From NCBI GenBank assembly GCA_963821705.1, contig CAWGEV010000004.1:186001-250000 (forward strand): a stretch of DNA of 64,000 nt. The letters are read 5' to 3'. A program made the position numbers and the translations under genes. Shown here piece by piece: positions 17,261-25,599 of the stretch. The first letter of the stretch is position 1, and every line of letters starts with the position of its first letter. The notes beneath the pieces are model-generated. The model was not told the DNA's origin, searched no databases, and worked only from the letters and a program-made list of their open reading frames with translations. This stretch comes from DASUPK01 sp963821705. GTDB taxonomy: Bacteria; Actinomycetota; Thermoleophilia; Solirubrobacterales; 70-9.

Positions 17261-18439
17261 ATGTTCGGCGGTGATCTGAAGATCGGCCGGCTGGCGGGGA
17301 TTCCGATCAGCATCCACCCTCTTTGGCTGGTCATCGTCGCGCTGATCACGTGGTCGCTGGGCAGCACCTACTACCCGGACCAGGTCTCGGGAATCGCGCC
17401 GGCTGCGGCCTACGGGTTGGGACTGGCCAGCGCCCTGCTCCTCTTCGCGAGCATCCTCCTGCACGAGCTCGGCCACGCGATCGTGGCCCGGCGCTACGGC
17501 GTCGAGATCGAGGGAATCGAGCTCTGGCTGCTCGGCGGCGTGTCGAAGATGAAGGGTGCCGCCCACCGGCCGGAGGAGGAGCTGCGGTTCGCGCTGGCCG
17601 GCCCGGCCGTCAGCCTGCTGATCGCCGTCGTCTTCGGACTCGCCGCAGTGGCGATGCCGGCCTCGGCACCGGATGCCCTGGTCGCGCTGCTGGCCTATCA
17701 GGCCATGATCAACGCCGCGATCCTGGTCTTCAACCTGATCCCGGCCTTCCCCCTGGACGGCGGCAGGGTCCTGCGCGCCTTCCTCTGGCACCGAACGGGC
17801 AGCATCGAGGCGGCGACGGCCAGCGCCGCCCGGATCGGCCGCGGCTTCGGCTACGGGATGATCGGGCTCGGCATCCTTGGTGTATTCGCCGGCGCTCCCG
17901 GATTGCTCTGGCTCGGCCTGATCGGCTTCTTCCTGGTCGTGGCCGGGAAGGCTGAGGAGAGCGCGATCGAGGTTCAGGCGACCTTCCGCGGGCTGGGCCT
18001 GCGGCGGGTGATGGCCGTCCCGGCCACCACCCTGGATGCGGAGATCACCGTCGCCGACGCCCTGCAGGACTCCTTCTCGACGCTCGGCTACCACGCGTTT
18101 CCGGTGGTCGAGCACGGCAAGCCGATCGGGCTGCTCACCATCGAACAGGTCGGCGGCCTCCCGCCCGGTCGGCGTGGGACGACCCGCGTCGGAGAGATCG
18201 CCGACCGCGATCCCTCACTGTTCGTCGACGAGGACGTCTCGGTGGAGGATCTGCTGGCCCGGCCGGGGTTCCGGCGCCATCAGAGGGCCATCGTCCAGTG
18301 CCGGGACGGGAGGATCGGACTGATCTCTTCCACGGCGATGTCGCGCGCGCTGCGCGCCCGCCGCATGCTGGAGATTCCGGATGACACCCAAGTACCCGAG
18401 CGTCAGCCCAGGCCGGGCTCCGTCAGGGCAGCCTCTTGA
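17261..18439 (+). CDS. Site-2 protease family metalloprotease (M50) with CBS-like C-terminal region
   Basis: 392 residues from the ATG at 17261, chosen because MFGGDLKIGRLAGIPI is the usual opening of this subfamily. HELGH (His68, Glu69, His72) in the second helix and NLIPAFPLDGGR (Asp166) form the zinc site. About six helices follow to residue 240. The soluble C-terminal part (about 250-370) resembles a pair of CBS domains (VADALQDSFSTLGYHAFPVV, then GEIADRDPSLFVDEDVSV), which may sense nucleotides. It would cleave membrane-embedded substrates such as anti-sigma factors. No partner is adjacent. Confidence 0.9.
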   Translation: MFGGDLKIGRLAGIPISIHPLWLVIVALITWSLGSTYYPDQVSGIAPAAAYGLGLASALLLFASILLHELGHAIVARRYGVEIEGIELWLLGGVSKMKGAAHRPEEELRFALAGPAVSLLIAVVFGLAAVAMPASAPDALVALLAYQAMINAAILVFNLIPAFPLDGGRVLRAFLWHRTGSIEAATASAARIGRGFGYGMIGLGILGVFAGAPGLLWLGLIGFFLVVAGKAEESAIEVQATFRGLGLRRVMAVPATTLDAEITVADALQDSFSTLGYHAFPVVEHGKPIGLLTIEQVGGLPPGRRGTTRVGEIADRDPSLFVDEDVSVEDLLARPGFRRHQRAIVQCRDGRIGLISSTAMSRALRARRMLEIPDDTQVPERQPRPGSVRAAS

Positions 18440-18597
18440 CCAGCTTGACGGTTCTCGTCTCGGTGGTTTGATGCCCTCGGCCCTTGGGCGTTACGAGGTC
18501 GGCGGGCCGCTGGGCGCCTGGCGCACCGGTATGGGAGGATCGGGGCGATCGAGTTGCGAGGGCGCGAGCCTGAGACGTCCGGCAAGGAGAGGCCGAC

Positions 18598-19967
18598 ATG
18601 GCAACACGCAGGATCGAAACCGAGGTCGTTGTTATCGGAGCAGGGATCGCCGGGCTGACCGCGGCCAGCGAGCTGGTCGCCGCGGGCACCGACGTCGTCG
18701 TGCTCGAGGCGCGGAATCGCGTCGGGGGCCGCACCTGGAACACCGAGATCGGTGGCGAGGCGAACGAGCTCGGCGGCCAGTGGGTGGCGCCCTACCAGTC
18801 GGCGATGCACGCGCTGCTTGCCGACCTGGAGATCGAGCTCTTCGCCAGCTTCCGGGAGGGTGAGCACGTCTACATCGACCCAACGGGAAAGAGCCACCGC
18901 TACGAGGGGCATCGACGCGCCGCTGGGAGCGAGGCCTCGGAGACGGCCTATCGAGGCCGCCGACGCCAAGCTCGACTCGCTCGCCAAGGAGCTCGACCCC
19001 GAGGCTCCCTGGGAGCACCCCGACGCCGAGCGGCTCGACTCGATCACCTTCGAGGCCTGGCTGCGCGAGGAGGTCTCCGACGAGATCGCGCGTGACCTGA
19101 TGCGCTCATGGCTCGCCGGCGGCTTCCTGGCGAAGCCGGCCCACACCTTCTCGCTGCTCCAGGGGCTGTGGATGATCGCGGGGGCGGGCGGCACCTACGA
19201 GCTGTTCGAGCCCGACCAGTGCCTCGCCTATCGCGTTGTCGGCGGATCGCAGCTGATCTCGCTGCGGCTGGCCGAGCGACTGGGCGAGCGGGTCGAGCTG
19301 AACGCCCCGGTGCGGGAGGTCCGATGGGGCGAGGACTCGGTCGAGGTCGAGGCGGAGGGCCTGGTCGCAGCGGGCGGCAGTGCGATCGTCGCGGTGCCGC
19401 CGAATCTGACCAACTCCGATCCGCTTCCGTCCCGCCCTGCCGGCGTGGCGCATGCGGATGGCGCAGGCGATGTCACAGGGCTCGATCAACAAGGTGCTGG
19501 CGGTCTACGAGACCCCGTTCTGGCGGGATGACGGCCTCTCGGGCCAGGGCTTCGCGCCCTACGAGCTGGTGCGCGAGCTGTACGACAACTCGCCGCCCTC
19601 GGCCTCGGCCGGCGTCCTCTGCACCTTCGTGGCCGGTGAGAACGCCGAGCGCGTCGAGCGGCTGAGCGACGACGAGCGGCGCCGCGAAGTGCTCGAAGGC
19701 ATGGCCAAGTACGTCGGCTCGCGAGCGCTCGAGCCCGTCGACTACATCGAGACCGACTGGTCCGCCCAGGAGTGGACGCGGGGCGCCTACGGAACCAGCT
19801 TCGGCCCCGGAGGGCTGACCCGCTTCCGCGATGACATTCGCCGGCCGGTCGGCCCGATCCACTGGGCCTGCACCGACATCGCCGGCGTCGGCCACATTCA
19901 CATGGAGGGCGCGATCCGCTCGGGCAGGCGGGCAGCCGAGTGCTGCCTGGCGGCCGTGGTGGCCTGA
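18598..19967 (+). pseudogene. Flavin monoamine oxidase gene interrupted by two frameshifts
   Basis: An AGGAGAGG ribosome binding site precedes ATG 18598. Frame 1 encodes the FAD-binding N-terminus (VVVIGAGIAGLTAASELVAAG, VGGRTWN, ELGGQWVAP). At the GGGG run 18906-18909 one extra base shifts the frame; removing one G restores YEGIDAPLG. Coding then continues through TFEAWLREE to IVAVPPNLT. A second shift near 19411-19418 leads into the third frame with INKVLAVYETPFWR and the C-terminal IHMEGAIRSGRRAAECC flavin region. A joined protein would be about 455 residues, normal for the family. Either a recent pseudogene or base-calling errors. Confidence 0.8.
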
Positions 19968-19984
19968 GGGCCGGGCCTCCCTAG

Positions 19985-20073
19985 CGGAGGGGGTGGGATT
20001 CGAACCCACGAGGGACCCGAAGGCCCCTAACGGTTTTCGAGACCGCCCCGTTCAACCACTCCGGCACCCCTCC
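19985..20073 (-). tRNA. tRNA-Ser (anticodon CGA)
   Basis: Read on the minus strand, the acceptor arms GGAGGGG and CCCCTCC pair. The T arm is GTGGG-TTCGAAT-CCCAC, the anticodon loop CTCGAAA gives CGA, and there is a long variable arm (GGGGCC..GGTCCC) as in class II serine tRNAs. 89 nucleotides with discriminator G; CCA is not encoded. It reads UCG codons. Confidence 0.95.
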
Positions 20074-20106
20074 GGGGCGCCTGAAGGCTAGCGGCGAAGC
20101 CGTGCC

Positions 20107-20877
20107 CTAACCCTTCTTCGTCTTGGGCTTCTTGCCGAGCGTGACGTCGACTGGGGTGAGGCCCTCGACCGTCGAGCCGGCGCTGGGACTCTGGCCGACC
20201 ACGAACTTGGCCTTCTTGCGGGCCTTCTTGCCCTTGGGCTTCGTGGCGGTTCCGTTCGTGCAGCCGGCCTTGGTCACCGCGGTCTGAGCCGGCCCGAGCT
20301 TCTGACCCTTGAGATTCGGAACGTGGCAGTCGGTGGCGACCGTCGCCTGCAGGCCCAGCTCGCGCGCCTGCGTGCCGGACGGAGTGTGCCCGACGCCACC
20401 ATCTGTCAGGGCCGGGTTGAAGAAGGCATAGTTGATGCCGGGCGGTCCCGAGGGCGTGATCGCGATCGTGTCGCTGCCGGCAGTGGGAATCACCCCAATC
20501 AGCTCGCCGGCGTTGATCCGCAGGTGTGAGGTGAAGGTGAGCACGGACGCACCGGTGCCCGAGATCGGCCCTGAGCTGGTCGTGCCTGCCCCCGTGAACA
20601 GGCCCCCTCCGAAGTTGTGGACGACCTGGAGCTTAAGCGGCCCACTCTGAGCCCCCAGCACCTTCCAGTTGACGATCGTCCCGGTCACCGGCGAGACCGT
20701 GGTGCTGCCGGGCAACACGGTCTGCGTGAAGGTGCCGACCGACCCGAAGGTGACCTTCGTGAGGTCCGAAGCCGTCAGAGGGCTTCCGAGAGTGGCGGTA
20801 GTCGCCTGCGCGCTGCCGGCGCCCACCAAGGGCATGCAGGCAAGGGAGACCACCAGGACGCAGCGGAGCCGAGACAC
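20107..20877 (-). CDS. Secreted protein with C-terminal PASTA domain
   Basis: 256 residues. A signal peptide (LVVSLACMPLVGAGSAQA, cleavage near residue 25) precedes a beta-rich domain of about 150 residues with GTIVNWKVLGAQSGPLKLQVV. The C-terminus holds a PASTA unit, CHVPNLKGQKLGPAQTAVTKA followed by FVVGQSPSAGSTVEG, interrupted by a Lys-rich insert and ending in a Lys-rich tail. PASTA domains bind peptidoglycan fragments, so a cell-wall-associated role is likely. A truncated paralogue lies at 26.2-26.9 kb. Its stop is 33 bases upstream of the 5' end of the co-oriented tRNA-Ser. Confidence 0.75.
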   Translation of the reverse strand: MSRLRCVLVVSLACMPLVGAGSAQATTATLGSPLTASDLTKVTFGSVGTFTQTVLPGSTTVSPVTGTIVNWKVLGAQSGPLKLQVVHNFGGGLFTGAGTTSSGPISGTGASVLTFTSHLRINAGELIGVIPTAGSDTIAITPSGPPGINYAFFNPALTDGGVGHTPSGTQARELGLQATVATDCHVPNLKGQKLGPAQTAVTKAGCTNGTATKPKGKKARKKAKFVVGQSPSAGSTVEGLTPVDVTLGKKPKTKKG

Positions 20878-20910
20878 GCCCGCCAGCCTATTTTCCTGCG
20901 ATCCGCGGTG

Positions 20911-21393
20911 TCAACCCCGCGGGGTCAGGTTCCGCAGTCCTCCGGTGGAGCTCTGATCGCGAAGCCCGGCGGCTGCGAGGCCCCTGTCCCGCTCGGTGTG
21001 GTCCTCCATCCTGGCGACCTTGCCATCGCGCACGGTGATCGCCGAGAAGAGCGGCTGCCGCACCCTGGCGCCGCTGATCTTGCCGCGGGCGAGCACCCGC
21101 CCCACGAGGAGCACCCGGTCGTGGCTCCCCTCGACGAGGTCCTCGACCTCGACGCGCCAATCGCTGACGGTGTCGAGCCAATCCTCGACCGCCCCGAGCA
21201 GTTCCTCCCGCCCGCGGAAGGTCTCGGGGGTGAACACCCAGTCCCACTCGATCTCCTCGGCGAGATGCTCGAAGACGTCGTCCACCCCGGGGGACCGGTC
21301 AAGCGGCTCGACCGGATCCGACCAGTACGAGACCAGCCACCGGTTGAGGGCCTCGAAATAGCCGCGAACGACTTCCACGTTGTCGCTGTCCAT
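20911..21393 (-). CDS. NTF2-like (SnoaL-type) small protein
   Basis: 160 residues with the cone-shaped alpha+beta pattern of the NTF2/SnoaL superfamily: VEVVRGYFEALNR as helix 1, then VFEHLAEEIEWDWVF, a FRGREELLGAVEDWLDTV helix, and strands WRVEVEDLVEGSHDRVLLV and VRQPLFSAITVRDGKVARM. The pocket could serve as an isomerase, hydrolase or binding site; no catalytic set can be assigned. It is one of five NTF2-like genes in the window. It is divergent from the amidohydrolase at 21.5 kb. Confidence 0.8.
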   Translation of the reverse strand: MDSDNVEVVRGYFEALNRWLVSYWSDPVEPLDRSPGVDDVFEHLAEEIEWDWVFTPETFRGREELLGAVEDWLDTVSDWRVEVEDLVEGSHDRVLLVGRVLARGKISGARVRQPLFSAITVRDGKVARMEDHTERDRGLAAAGLRDQSSTGGLRNLTPRG

Positions 21394-21454
21394 CAGCCGG
21401 GTCCTTCCGAGCTGGGGTGCAGGTCTTCGAGTAGCTACGTGCGACCCACCCCGC

Positions 21455-21512
21455 GGGATTGCGTCCCGGTAGAACTTTGTGGACTAAGTGGATCAACTTT
21501 ATTGCTATTGTC
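21455..21512 (+). promoter_or_regulatory. AT-rich promoter/operator candidate before the amidohydrolase operon
   Basis: The sequence before the ATG at 21518 is strikingly AT-richer than its surroundings and holds a tandem GTGGAC-TAA-GTGGATC repeat (21479-21493) followed by AACTTTATTGCTATTG. This looks like a promoter with a direct-repeat operator. Box assignment is uncertain. Confidence 0.3.
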
Positions 21513-21517
21513 CCGGC

Positions 21518-22474
21518 ATGCCCCGCGTGGACATTCACCAGCATCTATGGCCCGAGCGGCTGATCGACGAGCTCTCACGGCGGGACCGTCCCCCCATGGT
21601 GCGGAGGGCCGGTGCCCGATGGAAGCTCCGCCTCGAGGTCGAGCCCGAGCACATCTTCGAGCTGAGCCAGCACGACGCGAGCATTCGCGCGCGCCTGCTC
21701 GCCGAGGATGGGGTCGACCGGGCTGTGATCAGCCTCTCCACTCCTCTCGGCATAGAGGGGCTTCCGGCAGACGAGGCGGAACCCCTGCTGGAGAGCTACC
21801 ACGCGGGCGTGCTCGAGCTCGGTGAGCCATTCGCCGCCTGGGCCTCGACACGGTTGCGGTCCCCGGACCCCGGTCGGGTGAATGAGGCACTCGACCGGGG
21901 TCTCGTGGGACTCGCCCTCCCTGCCGGCGCGCTCGCGACCCGCGAGGGCCTGGCGCGCTGCCGCCCGCTCCTCGCGCAGCTCGAGGCTCGCGATGCCCCG
22001 CTCTTCATCCACCCCGGGCCGGATCCGCTCGAGATCCGACTCGACGGAGGCGAGCCGAGCTCTGACCCCGGCTGGTGGCCCGCGATGACCGCCTACGTGT
22101 CCCAGATGAACGCCGCCTGGCATGCGTTCGCCGCCTGGGGCCGTCTCTCGCACCCGCGCCTCCGGGTGGTGTTCGCGATGCTCGCGGGCGGTGCGCCGCT
22201 CCACGCGGAGCGCTCGGCCGCCCGCGGCGGGCCGTGCCACGCGATCAGCGACCCGGGGCTCTTCTACGACACCTCCTCCTACGGCGAACGCGCACTCGAC
22301 GCGCTGGTGCGGGTGGTCGGGATCGACCGGCTCGTCTACGGGTCGGATCGCCCCGTGGTGGCCCCGCAGTCGCCCGACCTCCTCGGGCCCGCGGCCGCCG
22401 AGGCCATGCTGAGCGCGAACCCCACTCGGCTGCTCGGGGAGCCGGAACCTGCGCGCATGGCGGTGGCAGCGTGA
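21518..22474 (+). CDS. Amidohydrolase-family protein (TIM-barrel metal hydrolase)
   Basis: 318 residues from the ATG at 21518, so that the protein opens MPRVDIHQHLWPERL. The HxH pair (His7, His9) is the first metal site of the amidohydrolase-2 group. Later elements are PLFIHPGPDP (metal/active-site His), a helix-rich region with HPRLRVVFAMLAGG, and VYGSDRPVVAP with the C-terminal Asp that normally activates water. These enzymes decarboxylate or hydrolyse ring acids and lactones. The stop overlaps the next gene (GTGA), which encodes a cysteine dioxygenase-like cupin, so the two probably share a pathway. Confidence 0.85.
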   Translation: MPRVDIHQHLWPERLIDELSRRDRPPMVRRAGARWKLRLEVEPEHIFELSQHDASIRARLLAEDGVDRAVISLSTPLGIEGLPADEAEPLLESYHAGVLELGEPFAAWASTRLRSPDPGRVNEALDRGLVGLALPAGALATREGLARCRPLLAQLEARDAPLFIHPGPDPLEIRLDGGEPSSDPGWWPAMTAYVSQMNAAWHAFAAWGRLSHPRLRVVFAMLAGGAPLHAERSAARGGPCHAISDPGLFYDTSSYGERALDALVRVVGIDRLVYGSDRPVVAPQSPDLLGPAAAEAMLSANPTRLLGEPEPARMAVAA

Positions 22475-22992
22475 TCCGGACCGCAGCCAACCGCGACCTC
22501 AACCGCCCCGAGCTGCGACGGCTCGCCCGCGACCTGGTGCTCCGTCCCGATCTCTGGGAGGGACTGGTCCGGCACGATCCCCACGCCCGGATCTACGAGC
22601 AGCTCCACCGCGACCCATACGTCGAGGTCTGGCTGATCTGCTGGATGGACGACCACGACACCGGCTTCCACGACCATGACATCTCCTCCGGGGCGCTGGC
22701 GGTCGCCCAGGGTCGGATTCGCGAGGAGCGTCTGGGCATCGGCGGCTCCGCGGTCAAGCGCACGCTCGAGGCGGGCGAGGCGATCGACTTCGCCGCGTCC
22801 GACATCCATCGCGTCACCCACGCCGGCAACACGCCCGCGGTGACGATCAACGCCTACTCACCGCCGCTCTGGCGGATGGGCTCCTACGAGGTGAAGGAGA
22901 GCGGCGAGCTGCAGCGCCACTCGATCTCCTACGCGGAGGAGCTGCGGCCGGTCGGCTACGCGCCCGCGGGCAGCTTGCCCTCGAGCACGTAG
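22471..22992 (+). CDS. Cysteine dioxygenase-type cupin
   Basis: 173 residues from the GTG overlapping the amidohydrolase stop. Cupin motif 1 is seen in GFHDHDISSGALAVAQG (His67, His69), and motif 2 in ASDIHRVTHAG (His113 or His117), the three-His iron site of thiol dioxygenases. VEVWLICWM and TINAYSPPLWRMGSY match conserved strands of the CDO family. A mononuclear iron thiol dioxygenase oxidising cysteine or another small thiol is likely. The 3' end overlaps the convergent ytoQ gene by 37 bases. Confidence 0.8.
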   Translation: MIRTAANRDLNRPELRRLARDLVLRPDLWEGLVRHDPHARIYEQLHRDPYVEVWLICWMDDHDTGFHDHDISSGALAVAQGRIREERLGIGGSAVKRTLEAGEAIDFAASDIHRVTHAGNTPAVTINAYSPPLWRMGSYEVKESGELQRHSISYAEELRPVGYAPAGSLPSST

Positions 22993-23417
22993 CGCAGCAC
23001 GCCGACGACCTGCTCTGGAGTCTGCGCGGTCGCCATCGCCGCTCGGTCGATCTCCTTGAGAGCGTGGGTCGTGTCCGGGTCGTGGAGGGTGACGATCGGC
23101 TTGCCGAGCGCCGCCGCGAACCCGGCGTCGAAGGCGGCGTTCCACTGCTTGTACTTGTCGCCGAAGCGAACCACCACCACGTCGGCCTGCCGGATCTGGG
23201 TCTGGGTGCGGATCGCGTTGACGCCGGCGCCCTTGTGGTCCTTCCAGAAGCCCTCGGACTCCTCGCCGAGGATCGCGACGCCCACGTCGTCGGAGGCGCC
23301 GTGGTCGGTGACGGGAGACGTGAAGGTCACGTCGAGCCCCGCCTCCTGGGCGCCGTCGGCGATCCGCTCGCGCCAGTCGGAGTGGATCTCGCCCGCCAGA
23401 TAGACGTTCCATGCCAT
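22956..23417 (-). CDS. ytoQ: YtoQ family protein
   Basis: 153 residues beginning MAWNVYLAGEIHSDWRERI. The pattern VYLAGEIHSDWR, VTFTSPVTDHGASDD, GFWKDHKGAGVNAIRTQTQI and ADVVVVRFGDKYKQWNAAFD is characteristic of YtoQ, a Rossmann-like family related to nucleoside deoxyribosyltransferases. Cytoplasmic and probably nucleotide-binding; its reaction is not established to my knowledge. The gene overlaps the convergent cupin gene, and the tRNA-Ser(GGA) gene begins about 50 bases beyond its start on the other strand. Confidence 0.88.
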   Translation of the reverse strand: MAWNVYLAGEIHSDWRERIADGAQEAGLDVTFTSPVTDHGASDDVGVAILGEESEGFWKDHKGAGVNAIRTQTQIRQADVVVVRFGDKYKQWNAAFDAGFAAALGKPIVTLHDPDTTHALKEIDRAAMATAQTPEQVVGVLRYVLEGKLPAGA

Positions 23418-23468
23418 GAAGCGATCTTATTGACCGGGCCTCGGCTTCTAGACTCCCGTCTCACACCC

Positions 23469-23557
23469 GGAGAGGTGTCCGAGTGGCTTAAGGAGCTCGC
23501 TTGGAAAGCGAGTGGGCGGGTTTAACCGCCTCGTGGGTTCGAATCCCACCCTCTCCG
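23469..23557 (+). tRNA. tRNA-Ser (anticodon GGA)
   Basis: The acceptor arms GGAGAGG and CCTCTCC pair. The anticodon arm CTCGC-TTGGAAA-GCGAG gives GGA, the long variable arm is GGGCGGG..CCGCC, and the T arm is GTGGG-TTCGAAT-CCCAC with discriminator G. 89 nucleotides, no encoded CCA. It reads UCC/UCU codons. Confidence 0.96.
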
Positions 23558-23606
23558 CTCCCGCCGGGCCACGCCAAGCTTGCCCGCTCAAATAGGGTTC
23601 CGTGCA

Positions 23607-24593
23607 ATGGCCCAGGTATCGACGGTCACCGGGATGGTGGACGCGGAGGAGCTCGGAACGACGCTGATCCACGAGCACCTGCGGAACGCCGACGAGGCGG
23701 TCCACAACCAGTGGCCGAGCGCAGGGGCGGCGAAGGAGGAGCCGCCGCACGAGGTCGCGCCGGGCGAGGACTACGACATCGCTGTGCGCGAGGCGAAGGC
23801 CGTGGTCGACCTGGGAATCAAGACGATCGGCGAGCCCACGGCGATGTTCCTGGGTCGCGACGTGAACTTCATGAAGCGCGTCTCGGAGGAGACCGGACTC
23901 CAGGTGATCCCGTGCACCGGGATCTACACCTACGACCACCTCCCACAGTTCTTCATGAACCGCGACCCGGACCAGATCGCCGAGTTCTTCATCGCCGACA
24001 TCGAGCAGGGCATACAGGGGACCGACATCAAGGCCGCCTTCATCAAGTGCGCCGCCGACGAGCCGGGCGTCAACGACAACATCGAGAAGATCCACCGGGC
24101 TGCGGCTCGAGCGAGCGTCAAGACCGGGGCGCCGATCATGGCCCACTCACGGCCGGCCAGCAACACCGGGCCGCGCCAGATCGAGATCTTCGTCGAGGAG
24201 GGCGTCGACCCCTCCAAGGTCCAGATCGCTCACACGGGCGACACCGACGACCTCGACTACATCGAGGGACTGCTGAAGAAGGGCGTCTGGATCGGGCTCG
24301 ACCGCTACGGGCTCGATCTCTTCCTTCCGTACGAGAAGCGCCAGGAGACGGCCAAGGCGCTGCTCGAGCGCGGCTACGCCGATCGCATCTTCCTCTCGGC
24401 CGACTCCGTCGCGACGACGGACTGGTTCCCGGCCAACGTGATCGAGCAGCTGATCGCGGCCGGGGCGGCGAACGACTGGACCATCCGCATAGTGCCCGAG
24501 AAGGTCCTTCCCGAGCTGCGGGAGTCGGGCATGACCGAGGAGCAGGAGCGGACGATGATGGTCGACAACCCCGTGCGCTGGCTGACCGGCTAG
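23607..24593 (+). CDS. Phosphotriesterase-family metal hydrolase
   Basis: 328 residues from ATG 23607. The full binuclear metal set of the family is visible: HEH (His22, His24) in TTLIHEHLR, the bridging Lys147 in AAFIKCAAD, His180 in IMAHSRPAS, His209 in VQIAHTGDTDD and Asp266 in IFLSADSVATTDW. Members include phosphotriesterases and quorum-quenching lactonases, and many are promiscuous lactonases, so substrate choice is open. No signal peptide. The gene starts 50 bases after the tRNA-Ser and is the last ordinary gene before the repeat-associated cluster. Confidence 0.9.
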   Translation: MAQVSTVTGMVDAEELGTTLIHEHLRNADEAVHNQWPSAGAAKEEPPHEVAPGEDYDIAVREAKAVVDLGIKTIGEPTAMFLGRDVNFMKRVSEETGLQVIPCTGIYTYDHLPQFFMNRDPDQIAEFFIADIEQGIQGTDIKAAFIKCAADEPGVNDNIEKIHRAAARASVKTGAPIMAHSRPASNTGPRQIEIFVEEGVDPSKVQIAHTGDTDDLDYIEGLLKKGVWIGLDRYGLDLFLPYEKRQETAKALLERGYADRIFLSADSVATTDWFPANVIEQLIAAGAANDWTIRIVPEKVLPELRESGMTEEQERTMMVDNPVRWLTG

Positions 24594-24631
24594 CTCCCCC
24601 CTCACCGCTCAGAGGTGTGATCTTCAGACAA

Positions 24632-24679
24632 CTGCTTTGCATGGAAAGCGGCGGTTTTGCGCGAGATACTGCGCGGGCG
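24632..24679 (+). repeat. Stem-loop repeat copy 1 (type B hairpin plus GATACT block)
   Basis: CTGCTTT-GCATGG-AAAGCGG forms a seven-pair hairpin (24632-24651). It is followed by GCGAGATACT (24661-24670) and, nine bases later, by the ATG of the next gene. The ATG inside the loop (24641) is in frame with that gene. No type A hairpin and no ribosome binding site. Confidence 0.75.
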
Positions 24680-25105
24680 ATGTCGGAGGAGAACGTCCAG
24701 AATCTCCGTGGATTTCTAGAAGGGTGGGACCCTAAGGCGGATCTTGAGGCGTGGATCGCCGGGGATCCTCGTGCCCTGTCGCTGTTTGACCCTGAGCTGG
24801 CGTATGAGGACACCATCCTGCCCGACCACGTTGCCGAGACGTATCGCGGCTATGAGGGTCTCGCCAGGGCAACGCAACGCTGGCTTGAGCCCTTCGAGAG
24901 CCTCACAGTTGAATTGGAGCGGATCGTCGGCGCTGGTGATCGTCTTGTCTCAATCCACCGAGTTCAGATGAAGGCCCGGCATACGGGCATCGACCTCGAG
25001 GGGCCTCTCGCCTATCTCTGGACGTTTCGAGACGGAAGGGTCATTCACCTCAAGTCCTACGCGAATCCTCGCGAAGCCCTCGAAGCTGCCGGGCTGTCGG
25101 AGTAG
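24680..25105 (+). CDS. NTF2-like (SnoaL-type) protein in the repeat-associated cluster
   Basis: 141 residues. The fold pattern is NTF2-like: VQNLRGFLEGWDPKADLEAW, then LFDPELAYEDTILPDHV, YRGYEGLARATQRWLEPF and strands VELERIVGAGDRLVSIH and PLAYLWTFRDGRVIHLKSY. The start at 24680 has no Shine-Dalgarno sequence, and GATACT lies nine bases upstream, which would suit a leaderless transcript. An in-frame ATG at 24641 inside the repeat hairpin would add 13 residues (MESGGFARDTARA). Codons are visibly richer in A/T at third positions than in neighbouring genes, a sign of transfer. The stop touches repeat copy 2. Confidence 0.8.
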   Translation: MSEENVQNLRGFLEGWDPKADLEAWIAGDPRALSLFDPELAYEDTILPDHVAETYRGYEGLARATQRWLEPFESLTVELERIVGAGDRLVSIHRVQMKARHTGIDLEGPLAYLWTFRDGRVIHLKSYANPREALEAAGLSE

Positions 25106-25126
25106 CCGCTTTGGACGAGAAGCGGC
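25105..25126 (+). repeat. Stem-loop repeat copy 2 (type A hairpin)
   Basis: GCCGCTT-TGGACGAG-AAGCGGC, a perfect seven-pair stem that begins on the last base of the preceding TAG. It is followed by GGTTTGCGTGGAACGCAAC, apparently a degraded type B part, and then the start region of the next gene. Confidence 0.8.
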
Positions 25127-25176
25127 GGTTTGCGTGGAACGCAACAGCCGGCTCAGGATCTGGAAGGATCGAGCAA

Positions 25177-25563
25177 GTGACCGCTCCCGAAGACGTCATC
25201 CGGCGCTACGTGGACGCCACATCAGCAGCGGACGGAGACACAGCCGCGTCACTGGCGGCCGATGACGCAGTGGTCGAACTGCCCGGCGGCGGAGTCCTGA
25301 AAGGCAAGGAAGGCGTCCGCCAGTTTGCGGCCAAGCATGCTGAGACCGACGGCCAAAAACGGTCGGTGACGCTGACCTCGCTTGAAGCTCGGTCACCAAC
25401 CCGTTTTGTCGCCACGCTGGAGATGAGCAACCGCGAGATCGCCACGGATCAGATCATGTACTCAATGGACGTTGGGTCCGTGATCGAGGTGCGCGACGGG
25501 CTGATCACGCATAACCAGGTCTTTCCGTCGCCCGAAGAGGCCGCTGCGGCTGCTGGCGATTGA
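25177..25563 (+). CDS. NTF2-like (SnoaL-type) protein in the repeat-associated cluster
   Basis: 128 residues from a GTG at 25177, chosen for the GGAAGGA ribosome binding site nine bases upstream. It opens APEDVIRRYVDATSAADGDT, then SLAADDAVVELPGGGVLKG, a GKEGVRQFAAKHAE helix and strands with RFVATLEMSNREIATDQIM and GSVIEVRDGLITHNQVF, a canonical SnoaL-like layout. It is only distantly similar to the preceding NTF2-like protein, so it is not a recent tandem duplicate. It lies between repeat copies 2 and 3. Ligand unknown. Confidence 0.8.
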   Translation: MTAPEDVIRRYVDATSAADGDTAASLAADDAVVELPGGGVLKGKEGVRQFAAKHAETDGQKRSVTLTSLEARSPTRFVATLEMSNREIATDQIMYSMDVGSVIEVRDGLITHNQVFPSPEEAAAAAGD

Positions 25564-25599
25564 AGCGTTGCTTCCAGTAGCCATCGACGGGCTAGGAGC

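Noticed and set aside
18598..19967. Programmed frameshifting in the monoamine oxidase gene
   Set aside because: No slippery heptamer plus pseudoknot context, and two separate shifts in an ordinary enzyme gene are better explained by indels or sequence error.
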